DNA of 64,000 bases from Sabellastarte sp. h YS-2021. Lineage: Eukaryota > Annelida > Polychaeta > Sabellida > Sabellidae. Within the stretch, counting starts at the first letter, position 1. Every line of letters starts with the position of its first letter. The DNA lies in contig OZ024929.1 of assembly GCA_964017235.1 (NCBI GenBank), forward strand, positions 113,941,793-114,005,792. Direction: 5' to 3'. The notes beneath the pieces were generated by a model. That model searched no databases and was not told the DNA's origin. It saw only the letters and a list, made by a program, of their open reading frames with translations. The translations under genes were made by a program, and so were the position numbers. Below, piece after piece: positions 54,923 through 64,000 of this stretch.

Positions 54923-57623
54923 GTAAGTCTGTTATTAGATAGGCTGCCGAACATAGTTAAAGACCAAGAACTTGGAAATTCCCCACAGTTTGTACAGTCC
55001 ATGACTGAAGAAGTTCACTTAAATTTCTCTTTAAATTGTGGCATGTTGTGATCAACTTTGATACTTTAATGATAATTATAGGAATTTATCCAAGCTGACG
55101 CGGAATATCAGTGAACTTCTGCCTCTTCTTGTTTTATTTTAAGGAGTGCTCCCTGTGACGACTTTCACTTGTGGCAAATCTCATACATTTTTGTTGTATA
55201 CCAAAAGTTGCAATAGTTTTTTGCAACTTTGAGCATTACTGAAACATTTCTGAAACTGATTTGGACTAGTTTGGTGCCCAGTGTTTTTTTAAGAACTCTT
55301 CTAAAGTCTGCCGACTTTCTATATATGCAAGTACACTGGTCATATGACTAGAAACTATAACAGGCTCATGTTTCTAAGTTTTTCTCAAGATATTTATAAT
55401 ATCCCACATGTTTATGCATAATAAATAATCATTATTGGTTCTACCTATCTTTAAAAAAATAACAAAGTGAACTCCATCACATAATACCTGCAACAGGAGA
55501 ACCATATTTTCCACTTCTTCATAAAATACCCTGACCTTAATTCTTAACCTTATATGGAAATATCACGATGTTTTCATTAGTTTGGGGAACAATTTTACCA
55601 AGAATAGATGCTACTGCATATCTTCTGAAAAAAAATCCAGAAAAAGAATACATGAAACAAATACACTAATTTAGCCCGGTAAAGTCACAGTAGGATATAC
55701 ACGGAAGCACTGAGTGACAGATGTAAACAGACCAGTCATTACAATTGATTAGGTTTTCAGTGATAATTGTCACAACAAAGTCTTTAACTACGGTTGTCCG
55801 ACTATAATCAAATTTACAAGGCCCTTGAATTAAGGAGGTTTGACCTTTTTGCCCATAGATATACCTAATTCATATCTAATGATAATCTTTAAAAGTGATT
55901 TTTCATAAATAGATTTTCACTACTACAAATTCTTCTCATGCAACTGTAATAGTTAATTCTTAAAGTTTTGATCTTACTCTAAAGATACTCAGCTACTAAA
56001 TCATCATCAAATTTTTTTACAAATTAATAAAATTAGAAGAAAAAGTTAATTTTAAGATGTTTTATTTTACCTTTTCTTGTAACAAATACAAAATATATAA
56101 TCTTTGGTTTCATACTTATGTTTAATGGATTTTTTGTCGTCACTGGGATCAAGTCAGATTCAACTTCCATTCATAGATAATATTTTATGGACGTTTTTCC
56201 AAGATGGGATATCAGGTTGAGATGTACGACCAATTCTTGATTCATTGTCCTACCTCTCCTGTCTGTCTTTGTATGATAATCGCCTGTTGTGTTATGACCA
56301 TCATCTGTATTAATGGCATCATTATACAGAAATATAGAGTGATAAAAATGATAATATGTCCCCATTTTCCTCTACGCAGTTACTTTTATATATCTTCTAT
56401 ACATTATATGTCTTTATTGCTGTCCGATGGGGTCATTCTGATGTGTAATTTTCTGCCCTTACTAGCTATTAGCTTGTCGAAACTGCTTGGTTTGAGGAGG
56501 GTCTTTTCATCCAAGATTCCTGCATATATCTGTTATGGCTATGTACTAGGGTTTCCTGACAGGGATAAAATATGACAGGTTTTTTCACAATATGAAGGAG
56601 GGTTTTTGATCAGTAGTGTCAGATCTGAGGCTGTATAAATGATGTTCCATAAACCAAACCGGGGTGACTGTAATATGCCATAAATATTCATTGAGCTATG
56701 CTGGCATTGCTAATAAAATGTTCATAATATTTAATCTCAGGCAATACAAAACATCATTTTAATGATAATGTTAGGAAGTGTTATTGTATGCCACACAAAG
56801 ATATACAAAAAAGAAATAAAAGTGACTTTTAGATTTAGAATATCTTTTAAAATTGTATTGAGGTAAGATGTTCAGTGCTCTTTTTCTGAATACCAGTTAC
56901 TGAAATTTAGAAATAGGATAAAGCAAAGTGAAATGAGACACAATAGAGTGCAAATTACAGGTTGACAAAATTAATTCTTTTGAAAGTTGTACATGTTTTA
57001 TGAAAAGCTACTGTAATTAAAACATTTGTGCACTTTATTTTGAAATATAAATGAAACACCACAGTCTAAACTGATTCTTTTTGTTCTACAAAATTCTTAT
57101 AACTGTAAACAACGGATTGCTAAAGGCTTTTTTCATATGCAGGACTGGTATACTTTCATTGAAAGTACTAATTTGTTAATCAGGTTACATTGATTCAGGA
57201 AATGTCTTAAGCTAGTAAACATAGAGGTAGCAAATTGAATATACTCTTTGATAGATTCAGTAAAAAAAGCTGACCTGATTCTGTGGTGTTGTAATGATTC
57301 CTCGTTATACTGAATTTGAGAAGAGTTAATGGGAATAAATGCAGGAAACTGTCATCAGTAAAAGATACATTAAACAATGTGTTGAGTAGAAATAACCAAA
57401 ACACAGAACTTGAAAATTGAATTTATAACTGCAGGGAAATAGCCAAAAAGGCAAAAATCTGTTTTCTGTTAAGAGATATAAATATGAGAAGCATAAAGAC
57501 ATTTCTCTTGCAAAGATTTTATAAATCTTGTAATTTATAACACATATTTCTGGATATCCTGTTAAGAGCTAAAAAGTGACTTAAAATGTTGTTCCTAAGC
57601 TGTAGGTGTATTGTTTTTTTCAG
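54923..57623. other. MGAT1 intron c, nothing recognised
   Basis: 2.7 kb. It contains an ATG-started 123-codon frame (56204-56575) rich in hydrophobic residues but without any recognised family, judged to be chance. No repeat family of the window was recognised here. Confidence 0.5.
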
Positions 57624-57728
57624 GTTTTGGGATGACTGGATGCGACATCCTGACCAGAGAAAGGACAGGTCTTGTATCCGTCCTGAGATCTCACGCACCA
57701 ACACGTTTGGAAAAATAGGTGTCAGCAA
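57624..57728 (+). CDS. MGAT1: MGAT1 (GnT-I) internal exon d
   Basis: 105 bp. The first G completes the Thr codon. The exon then encodes [20 protein letters not shown] and [14 protein letters not shown] and ends with AA. The FWDDWM block contains the acidic residue reported as catalytic base in the rabbit enzyme structure (Asp291, from memory). CIRPEISRT is a GnT-I signature. Acceptor: T-run plus CAG ending 57623. Donor GTAAGG starts 57729, only 22 bp before a MITE. Confidence 0.93.
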
Positions 57729-57750
57729 GTAAGGACATTCCTGAACTAGG

Positions 57751-57914
57751 CAGAGTAGAACCTCTGTTATCCACACATGCAATTTATAACTTTATTTCCA
57801 CTGCCAAATTTGAAGTTTTCCCATTGTTTTATGCCAAATTCTTCTATTTTATACTTTTTTCCATCCAATCAAAATCTTGCTCTCACAGTATGTTCAGTTA
57901 ATAGAGGTTCAGTG
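57751..57914. mobile_element. Decayed pogo/mariner-like MITE beside exon d
   Basis: The left side has TAGAACCTCTGTTATCC. The right side ends with the inverted TTAATAGAGGTTCAGTG. Interior AT-rich, no ORF. Related to the MITE at 1247-1419. Terminal bases and TA duplication are degraded. Confidence 0.5.
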
Positions 57915-60900
57915 GGTAGTTAACCAAGAGTGGGTTTGGATTTGAAAGTCAAGTACCTGAGGCGAAATTTTATGTATGTGTATGTCCTGTGTTCTGAGTA
58001 CACAAGACATGTGACTTGAACTGACTTTGATACATGTTGGATTAAAGAAAATAGGAAAAAAAACAAGAAGTTAGTTAATGTTATAACTGTGCTAACTAAA
58101 ATCTTTTTAATCCTCATTTCCCCCCCAAAAATAGCAGACACCATCTTGAAATTCAGAGTCGACTCACTAGTGGTGGAGATTACTCGGCGTGGCTAAATTT
58201 TGTGTTCCTCGGAAGAATTCCGAGCCATTCTGCCTACTCTTCTACAGCTGACTGGAACACTTGGTGTTAATAGCAACATTATTAACTGACTATTACACCT
58301 CAGTTTCTCTACAAATGTGTAACCAACACTACAAGTGTATTTATTGTCTGGGTGTACCTATACCGTTACATTGTTACCTGGGCCTTCTGAACAATTATGA
58401 ACATAAGATGTGTTCATGTTTAAATAGTAATGAAAAAATAGACCTTTGCCACCAGTATAATCTGTGTTCTTCTGTTGAAACAAATGTAAATCTTGTGCTA
58501 TTTATATAAGTTTTGTTATGCTTCAGGAATACCAAAGAATCCTTTAAGAACTATATTTTGAACAAATCTAATTGAAATAAAGCAGTAACTACACACTCCT
58601 GGTCTGAACCCCATGTATGAATATTACAGTTTTTGTACCTTTTATCCTTTGAGGTATAATCAGATTCTGCGTATTCAGTGATTCAAACTAATCTGAAAAC
58701 TTGATATGTCTGGAAAGATCAATTAGAACTATATTTGTCATTTGCAATCCCAAAAGAAGAAAATGAGATTTCCCTTTTATTTTCTAACAGAATTGGAGTT
58801 TGACATAAGTTTCCACACAATCCATAAAATATGTGTAATAGATACTGTCTGTTATAAGTATCAGACTGTCTTACATTTTAAAAGCCTCACTAAGATTGCC
58901 AAGGATAATTGCTTAGTGTTGACATAAGTGATACAGTTGCCTGTAATTGGTCCTGTGCTTTACAAAATAGGACACAAATTTGCCGGAACTTTTACCACCA
59001 CAGAGCATATTGCAGTTCAATCTTTGCCTGTGGTTTATTTTTAAGTCTGTCACATGTGTAAGCTCTATCTTCATCCATCATCACAACTGGCAGATGTCAA
59101 GCACTCCACTGTGTGTCTGTACTAAATCCATTTACTCTCCCCCCAGAATTATCCTATATAAGGCTCTTACAGACTTGTTTAGTAAGCGGCCCCCATCAGT
59201 ATCCCTTCTGCAAGCACAAATCACTTTACCTTACCCTAAATTAACCTGTTCATAGGCTCTAACAGCATTATTCCATTACCAAGTGTAGCATTGTCCAGTC
59301 TCACTGTACTTAGCTTGTTCACAGAAACTCTAAATTAGCTGATTTCAGCATATGAAAGATTGCTTCAGCACAAGCAACAATATGGATATCCCTTTTTTCA
59401 TTGCACAAATCTCATCTGCTCCACCCAACTGGAAGAGATTAATAATATGCAAATTTTGGAGCAAGTTGTATCTGAACTTTGATCCTTTCTTCAAGGTCAC
59501 AAAATTGTAGTAACTTATTTATAGGCCTTGCAAGCATTAAAACTTTCAATTGTTTTGGTTTGGGATCTAATGCCACCGTACTGAAAATCGCCCCCTCTTA
59601 TAGATAAAACATTAGCATCACTTAAAAAGTCAGACAAGATCTTAATAATCTATGTCAGTTATGCATCAGGGGAGATCGGAAGCCTCATGTTGTCACCAAA
59701 ATCACAACATGTACAGAATTTCTCTCAGTCAAGGAAATAGAAGGCGTTTTGATCATCAACCAATCTCACATACAGCAAAATTTAACACAATCTTGCTCTA
59801 CAATCATTTTAAAGCTGGCCACATGAAACAAGTATAAGCAAGATATCTGTCTGAATGATTTACATATACTTCAATAAATCATGTTTGATCTTTTACACTT
59901 ACATTAAGGTCACACGAGTATATCACAACTTGAAGCTCTATTTAGTGTTTATATTACCCTTGTGGTTGACCGAATGCTAATTTCTGTGTTTTAGTGGGAG
60001 GAGTTGTCCTTTTATATAAAAAATATCCAGTAAAATTTAATGATAAGTGATCAACCTGTCTTCATTTATTTGGTTGTGTCACCATAAGAATGTCCTTAAT
60101 TCACCTTTTAAGTATAATCTGTCTTACCTTAATTCTGGATGTGTGTCATCAGTTCTGAAGACCTAGTTTACCCTCTTCAGACATGAATCTGTTTTTTTAT
60201 TTCAAAAGTATTCAACTATATTTGTCCTGTATTTTGCAACACATTTTGAGTACCTCGGTTTCTTAATTACTTCCGCTGCATCTATTTGAACAGAAGACAC
60301 AGAAGCGACACATGACACACATATAAAGGGTAAAAATTACAAAAAGCTTTCTTTGGGTTGATAGATAGGCTGTAACGTTATAGTAAAAGCTTTAATAATT
60401 CAGCAGTCATTAAGAAAATCAAACTGTGATTTCTGATGGATTAAAAAAAAATGAAAAAAGAAAGAAAAACATATATCAAAGGCCATTTTCAGAGCATGCT
60501 TTTAATGGTACTTTTTATGTTGCGCTACTTTTTATGTTGCGCTTCCAGAGATAACATTCACTTGCAATTGATTTGCACTTTACTGGTAAAAAACAAATTC
60601 ATAAAAATGTCAAGCTTATTTTCCAAATGAGTGAAATAGTTTTTGTGCAATTTGTTTTGTTATCTGGGCTCTGTGTCTCCTTGAGTTAACTTGTCACAGG
60701 AGAAAATGATGTATTGCATTTCAGGTAGATGGGGTAATATCTGTAATTGGTCCCAGAAGGGCAACATATGAAATATGCTGTATCCATTAATATTGATGTA
60801 TTAATAGTTTGTTGGAAGTAATTTTCCAACTACTGATTTTTGTGTATCTTTTTACATCGCAAAGTAACTTAAATCATCTTTGCCTATATTCTACCTTATT

Positions 60901-61267
60901 GCAACAGTAGACTCAGTATCTTTTTATTGGGTCCACATGACCTGGCAAAAGATAATCTTAAAGTGTGTATATGTCATTAAAAATATAAATATATAATGTT
61001 TGCTTGTGATATAGGTTTAGGGGTGTTGTTTGTTTATGTTTTATGTTTGTTTTAAGATATTCTGCCTACAAAGCTGTAGATTAAATTAGTTTACCCCTCA
61101 AAAGTTCAATAAAAATAACTGAAGATTATTACTAGCAGAATTTTAAATATTTGGTAATCTATTGATCCAGTGTTGTGGTGCTATAGATCGGCACAAAATC
61201 TAATGATTCAGAGACCATTGACACTGTTTTCTAAACTTTCTTTTTGTTTTGTTTTTTTCTATTTCAG
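57915..61267. other. MGAT1 intron d, mostly unrecognised
   Basis: Holds a small hairpin CTCGGAA-GAA-TTCCGAG (58208-58224) and a 17-bp tandem duplication TACTTTTTATGTTGCGC near 60508-60541. B-like TTCTTCAAGGTCACAAAA lies near 59490. Short ORFs show no recognisable domain. Confidence 0.45.
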
Positions 61268-61358
61268 AGGGCAGTTCTATGAAAAACACCTCAAGTTCAT
61301 AAAATTAAATGATAACTTTGTGCCTTTCACTCAAAAAGATCTTTCATATCTATCAAAG
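61268..61358 (+). CDS. MGAT1: MGAT1 (GnT-I) internal exon e
   Basis: 91 bp. The first A completes a Lys codon. The exon then encodes GQFYEKHLKFIKLNDNFVPF and TQKDLSYLSK. GQF-(F/Y)-x2-HLKFIKLN and FTQ-x-DLSYL are hallmark GnT-I blocks following the VS-x-G motif in the family. Acceptor CTATTTCAG ends 61267; donor GTAGGT starts 61359. The exon ends in phase 0. The upstream T-rich tract is a good polypyrimidine signal. Confidence 0.93.
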
Positions 61359-62532
61359 GTAGGTTCTTGTTGCTCTGTGTCTCAGTTGTTATATTTTCCC
61401 GTCAAATTGCATTTATGTAACTGTAATTCATTATATAAATGTCACTCATGGCCACCATTTAGCCTTTTAAATAAAATAAATGTTAGTTAAGGTATAAATT
61501 TTTCATGATGTAAAAAGTACTTGATAACTCTGAAAGTAACAGAGCAATAAAATTATTTAGGATACAATATTATACAAAGAGTAACCTCTTCTTGTTCGGT
61601 ATCAACAATTTTGCAAATAATTGTTAAACGATTCACCTGAAACAAGAGCACTCGAAGAGTGCATAACCCTGCCAAGGCCTAACACATCTAATGGTGCTTA
61701 TGAGTGCAATGACAAATAATTCTTTGAGAAAAAATGAATGATAGAGATTTGGATCACCATCCTAAGTGAATCATGTGTTCTTTGTGTTATTGTCAACATT
61801 TCCAGAAAACTTTCTTAAAATCTATTCATTATGTTGTGGGGTATTTTGCAGAAAAAAAAATACAAACAGATGCCACAAATTGCATAACATCCTTGGTGGA
61901 GTTAAAAGTAATCAGACAATACCTGATTGGTTCACACCATGAAGGGAACACTTTAAAGAATTGTAGTGGTAAAAGAGTTGTTGTATAAACACTACTTTTT
62001 ACTTTTGACCACTTTATTGCCTTTAAATAAAATAAACACATATTAATTGAGATTGTTTGTAGGTTTACCATGCGGCTTCCTCAAATCCTCTTAATACCCG
62101 CAATATATATTTGTCAGTGAAATATTATATACTGCTACCATGCTATGAATTGCCTATGATTATGTTATTGCCCATAAATTACCAGTTTGTCATTCAGACT
62201 TCAGCAGTAAATTAATCCCATTAAAACCTAATATTAGGTCAAGGGCTTCCGTTTGGTGTATACTGAACTGTGTGTACCTAGATTTGTATCATTTTTTGTC
62301 AGAATAACTGGCTTGTTTTTACTGTCATAGGTCCCCAATTTTTTATATAAATTTGGTGACATTACCAATGGGCGTTTCTGAGTGCAGATGTGATAATTTA
62401 AATGTAAAGAAATGTGTAAAATATTTACCATACTGTTCAGATGTTCCACACTCTGAACTGTGTCTACAGAGATAAAATGTAAATGATCTCTACATGGATG
62501 AAAACATAACTTGTTTATATTGTTGATTTTAG
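61359..62532. other. MGAT1 intron e, nothing recognised except a short hairpin
   Basis: Contains a perfect 15-nt stem-loop GCACTC-GAA-GAGTGC at 61648-61662 inside AACAAGAGCACTCGAAGAG-type sequence, which may be the end of an unrecognised repeat. Confidence 0.45.
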
Positions 62533-62595
62533 GACAAATATGATGAGTTATTTGTCAACAGAGTGTACAGTGTTCCTCTCCTCACTGCATCTCAG
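62533..62595 (+). CDS. MGAT1: MGAT1 (GnT-I) internal exon f
   Basis: 63 bp, 21 codons: DKYDELFVNRVYSVPLLTAS plus Gln. It corresponds to the family region YDxxFLxRVYxxP after the DLSYL block. The acceptor is TTGATTTTAG ending 62532 and the donor GTAACT starts 62596; phase 0 on both sides. Divergence is higher here than in the preceding exons. The remaining C-terminal part of the enzyme is not found before the window end, so at least one more exon lies beyond 64000. Confidence 0.85.
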
Positions 62596-63447
62596 GTAAC
62601 TTATTCAAGAGGAAAAGTAGGCATAGTTTATGATCAGTAGGGTTTTTGAATTAGCCATGAAATTATCAACCCCTTCTCCAGCGGTGCAGTATGCAACTCT
62701 ACCAAAGGAAATTTCAGGGTAAAGGAGTTTGTAGATAGTTTATGTTTGTAAAATACATACCACAAGTATTCTCAATATTTTTAACATCCTCGTACACAGT
62801 ATTCTATAAAGTGAATTCCAGTGTACTTATAGTGTTGATTACACTGTACTAAAGGCTAAAGGCAAGTCATATGATCATACCATGGCATCTACTGTGAGCC
62901 AACAGATATGGTACTGGCAAATGCATTTTGCTGTCAACTGCTAGTAACAAATAAGGTAATCAAGGGGTTAAAGATATATTTATACACCCCATAATCAATA
63001 AAATGTTGAGTACAGTAGACTCTGCACAAGTAAAACCAGTGTGTGTTGTGTTTGACAATGAGTGGAACCACTATATTATGATGAAATGCTTTTAAGTGCA
63101 AGTTTTTCACAAATACAGAAAGAAATCCTATGGAATCTGTATATTCAGTGAATGCAAAATCTGCTGTGTTATGATAAATTTGTATCAGATTTGAATGTAC
63201 CTGCAGGTTAAACACAAAGTTTGATTGAAGTTTGGGGTACAAACAAAGATACCAAAACACTCAGCATGGGTATTTAAAGTAATATAAACCTAAAATATGT
63301 TATTTACATATAAATATAGTATATTTTGACACATCAGAAGTAGTAATTAATTTTCCGAATTATGTCCAATTTAAAATAACCATTTAAAATATTGAAACTT
63401 GATCACTGCAGTTTGTCGTTAAGTAGAATGTAGTTATTATAATTATG
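62596..63447. other. MGAT1 intron f, nothing recognised
   Basis: AT-rich intron sequence; no conserved GnT-I C-terminal block was seen in any frame. Confidence 0.5.
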
Positions 63448-64000
63448 TCCACCCCCCTGGGGGGTGGATATATTATTTTTGCTTTTTTCGCCGTCCGATG
63501 TCCGGCGTCCGGCGTCCGATGTCCGGCGTCACGCATGGTTTCCGCTCATTTAAAGGAAAAGTATTAGAGCTATTGTCACCAAATTTGGTATGCAGGCTTA
63601 TTGGGTTAGTAGCTTGCTTGGGATTGCTTTTGGCTGTTGTACCTCTTTTGCTTACTGAGTAATACTTAAGTACAGCTATTTTCAGTACCCATTGGTTTCC
63701 GTGCATTTAAGCCAAAATAATTAAAGATATTTTACTACAATTTTGAATACAAGATTGTTATGTCCATAGCTCGCTTGGTATTGCATTTGGGACTGATAGC
63801 TTTGTCAGTACATGAGTAATAGCCATTTAGGTACTTCATTGTGTATTTTCAGTACTACTTTTGAGTAATTTGCTAATATCTCAGAAACCGTAAGAGATAG
63901 AGCGATTTCGTCGAAATTTTCGACCCACAGGGTATCTAAGGAATGTAATATTTGCAATTTTCAAAAAATTTTCCCCTCCCCAAAAATGGCGGCCATTTTG
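63448..64000 (+). repeat. Start of another interspersed repeat, cut by window end
   Basis: Opens with a perfect palindrome: arms TCCACCCCCC and GGGGGGTGGA around a central T (63448-63468). GGATATATTATTTTTGC and a GTCCGATGTCCGGCGTCC-type CpG-rich stretch follow. It also has ATATCTCAGAAACCGTAAG, a motif shared with family A cores, and ends in CAAAAATGGCGGCCATTTTG-type sequence like the heads of the B arrays. Likely an element of the same general class as A-D; boundary on the right unknown. Confidence 0.5.

Noticed and set aside
56204..56575. 123-codon hydrophobic ORF in intron c
   Set aside because: Has an ATG but no recognisable family or splice context; hydrophobic codons are expected from T-rich sequence.
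1636..62595. POMGNT1, a paralogue of MGAT1
   Set aside because: The blocks [36 protein letters not shown] and HLKFIKLN fit GnT-I and not POMGNT1 as I remember both families.

Overview
The window is AT-rich metazoan nuclear DNA. It holds one recognisable host gene and a dense load of mobile elements. The host gene is MGAT1 (N-acetylglucosaminyltransferase I, GnT-I) on the + strand. Six internal coding exons were found by splice signals and conserved protein blocks: 1636-1774, 46204-46338, 54832-54922, 57624-57728, 61268-61358 and 62533-62595. They join in frame to 208 codons of the catalytic domain. The 5' exons (membrane anchor, stem) and the 3' exon(s) lie outside the window. Oyster-pearl-like non-autonomous elements with central tandem repeats, tRNA- and 5S-headed SINEs and a multi-exon MGAT1 suggest a lophotrochozoan, most likely a mollusc and perhaps a bivalve. 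That placement is inference.

Intron 1 is about 44.4 kb, is almost entirely transposon-derived, and splits a codon of the metal-binding Glu-Asp-Asp motif. Its centre (16766-36732) is a tandem of three DIRS1-like tyrosine-recombinase retrotransposons of about 6.38 kb, separated by two 409-bp spacers that read the same. Each copy has 149-bp (148 in one case) inverted terminal repeats, a 104-bp internal complementary region built from the two element ends, and three ORFs: ORF1 (Cys-cluster and RG-rich, gag-like), ORF2 (RT-RNase H-methyltransferase-like) and ORF3 (tyrosine recombinase). No copy is fully intact. Copy 1 has a TGA in ORF2. Copy 2 has an ORF1 frameshift, a TGA in ORF2 and loss of the recombinase tyrosine. 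Copy 3 has frameshifts in ORF1 and ORF2. Copy 2 carries the left end type of copy 3 and the right end type of copy 1, as expected of unequal crossing-over between two elements that flanked the spacer.

Around the DIRS array are several families of non-autonomous elements with internal tandem repeats. Family A (tail at 1-238; 2596-4125; 11809-13882; 37226-38853; 44365-45713) has short terminal inverted repeats and a core rich in AGGTCA half-sites. Family C (7223-10272; 10301-11735; 36838-40707) is pearl/Helentron-like with a 3' hairpin. Family B (4491-5945; 9233-9990) is an array of about 130-bp units. Family D (48650-50150, intron 2) repeats a palindromic X-box motif. Also present are decayed LINE 3' ends, pogo/mariner-like MITEs, a palindromic MITE nested in an A element, two 5S-rRNA-related SINE copies, tRNA-derived SINE remnants and low-complexity tracts.

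Introns 2-5 (8.5, 2.7, 3.5 and 1.2 kb) carry fewer repeats. I found no second host gene, no functional rRNA or tRNA gene and no CRISPR array. All remaining short ORFs look like chance or transposon shadows.
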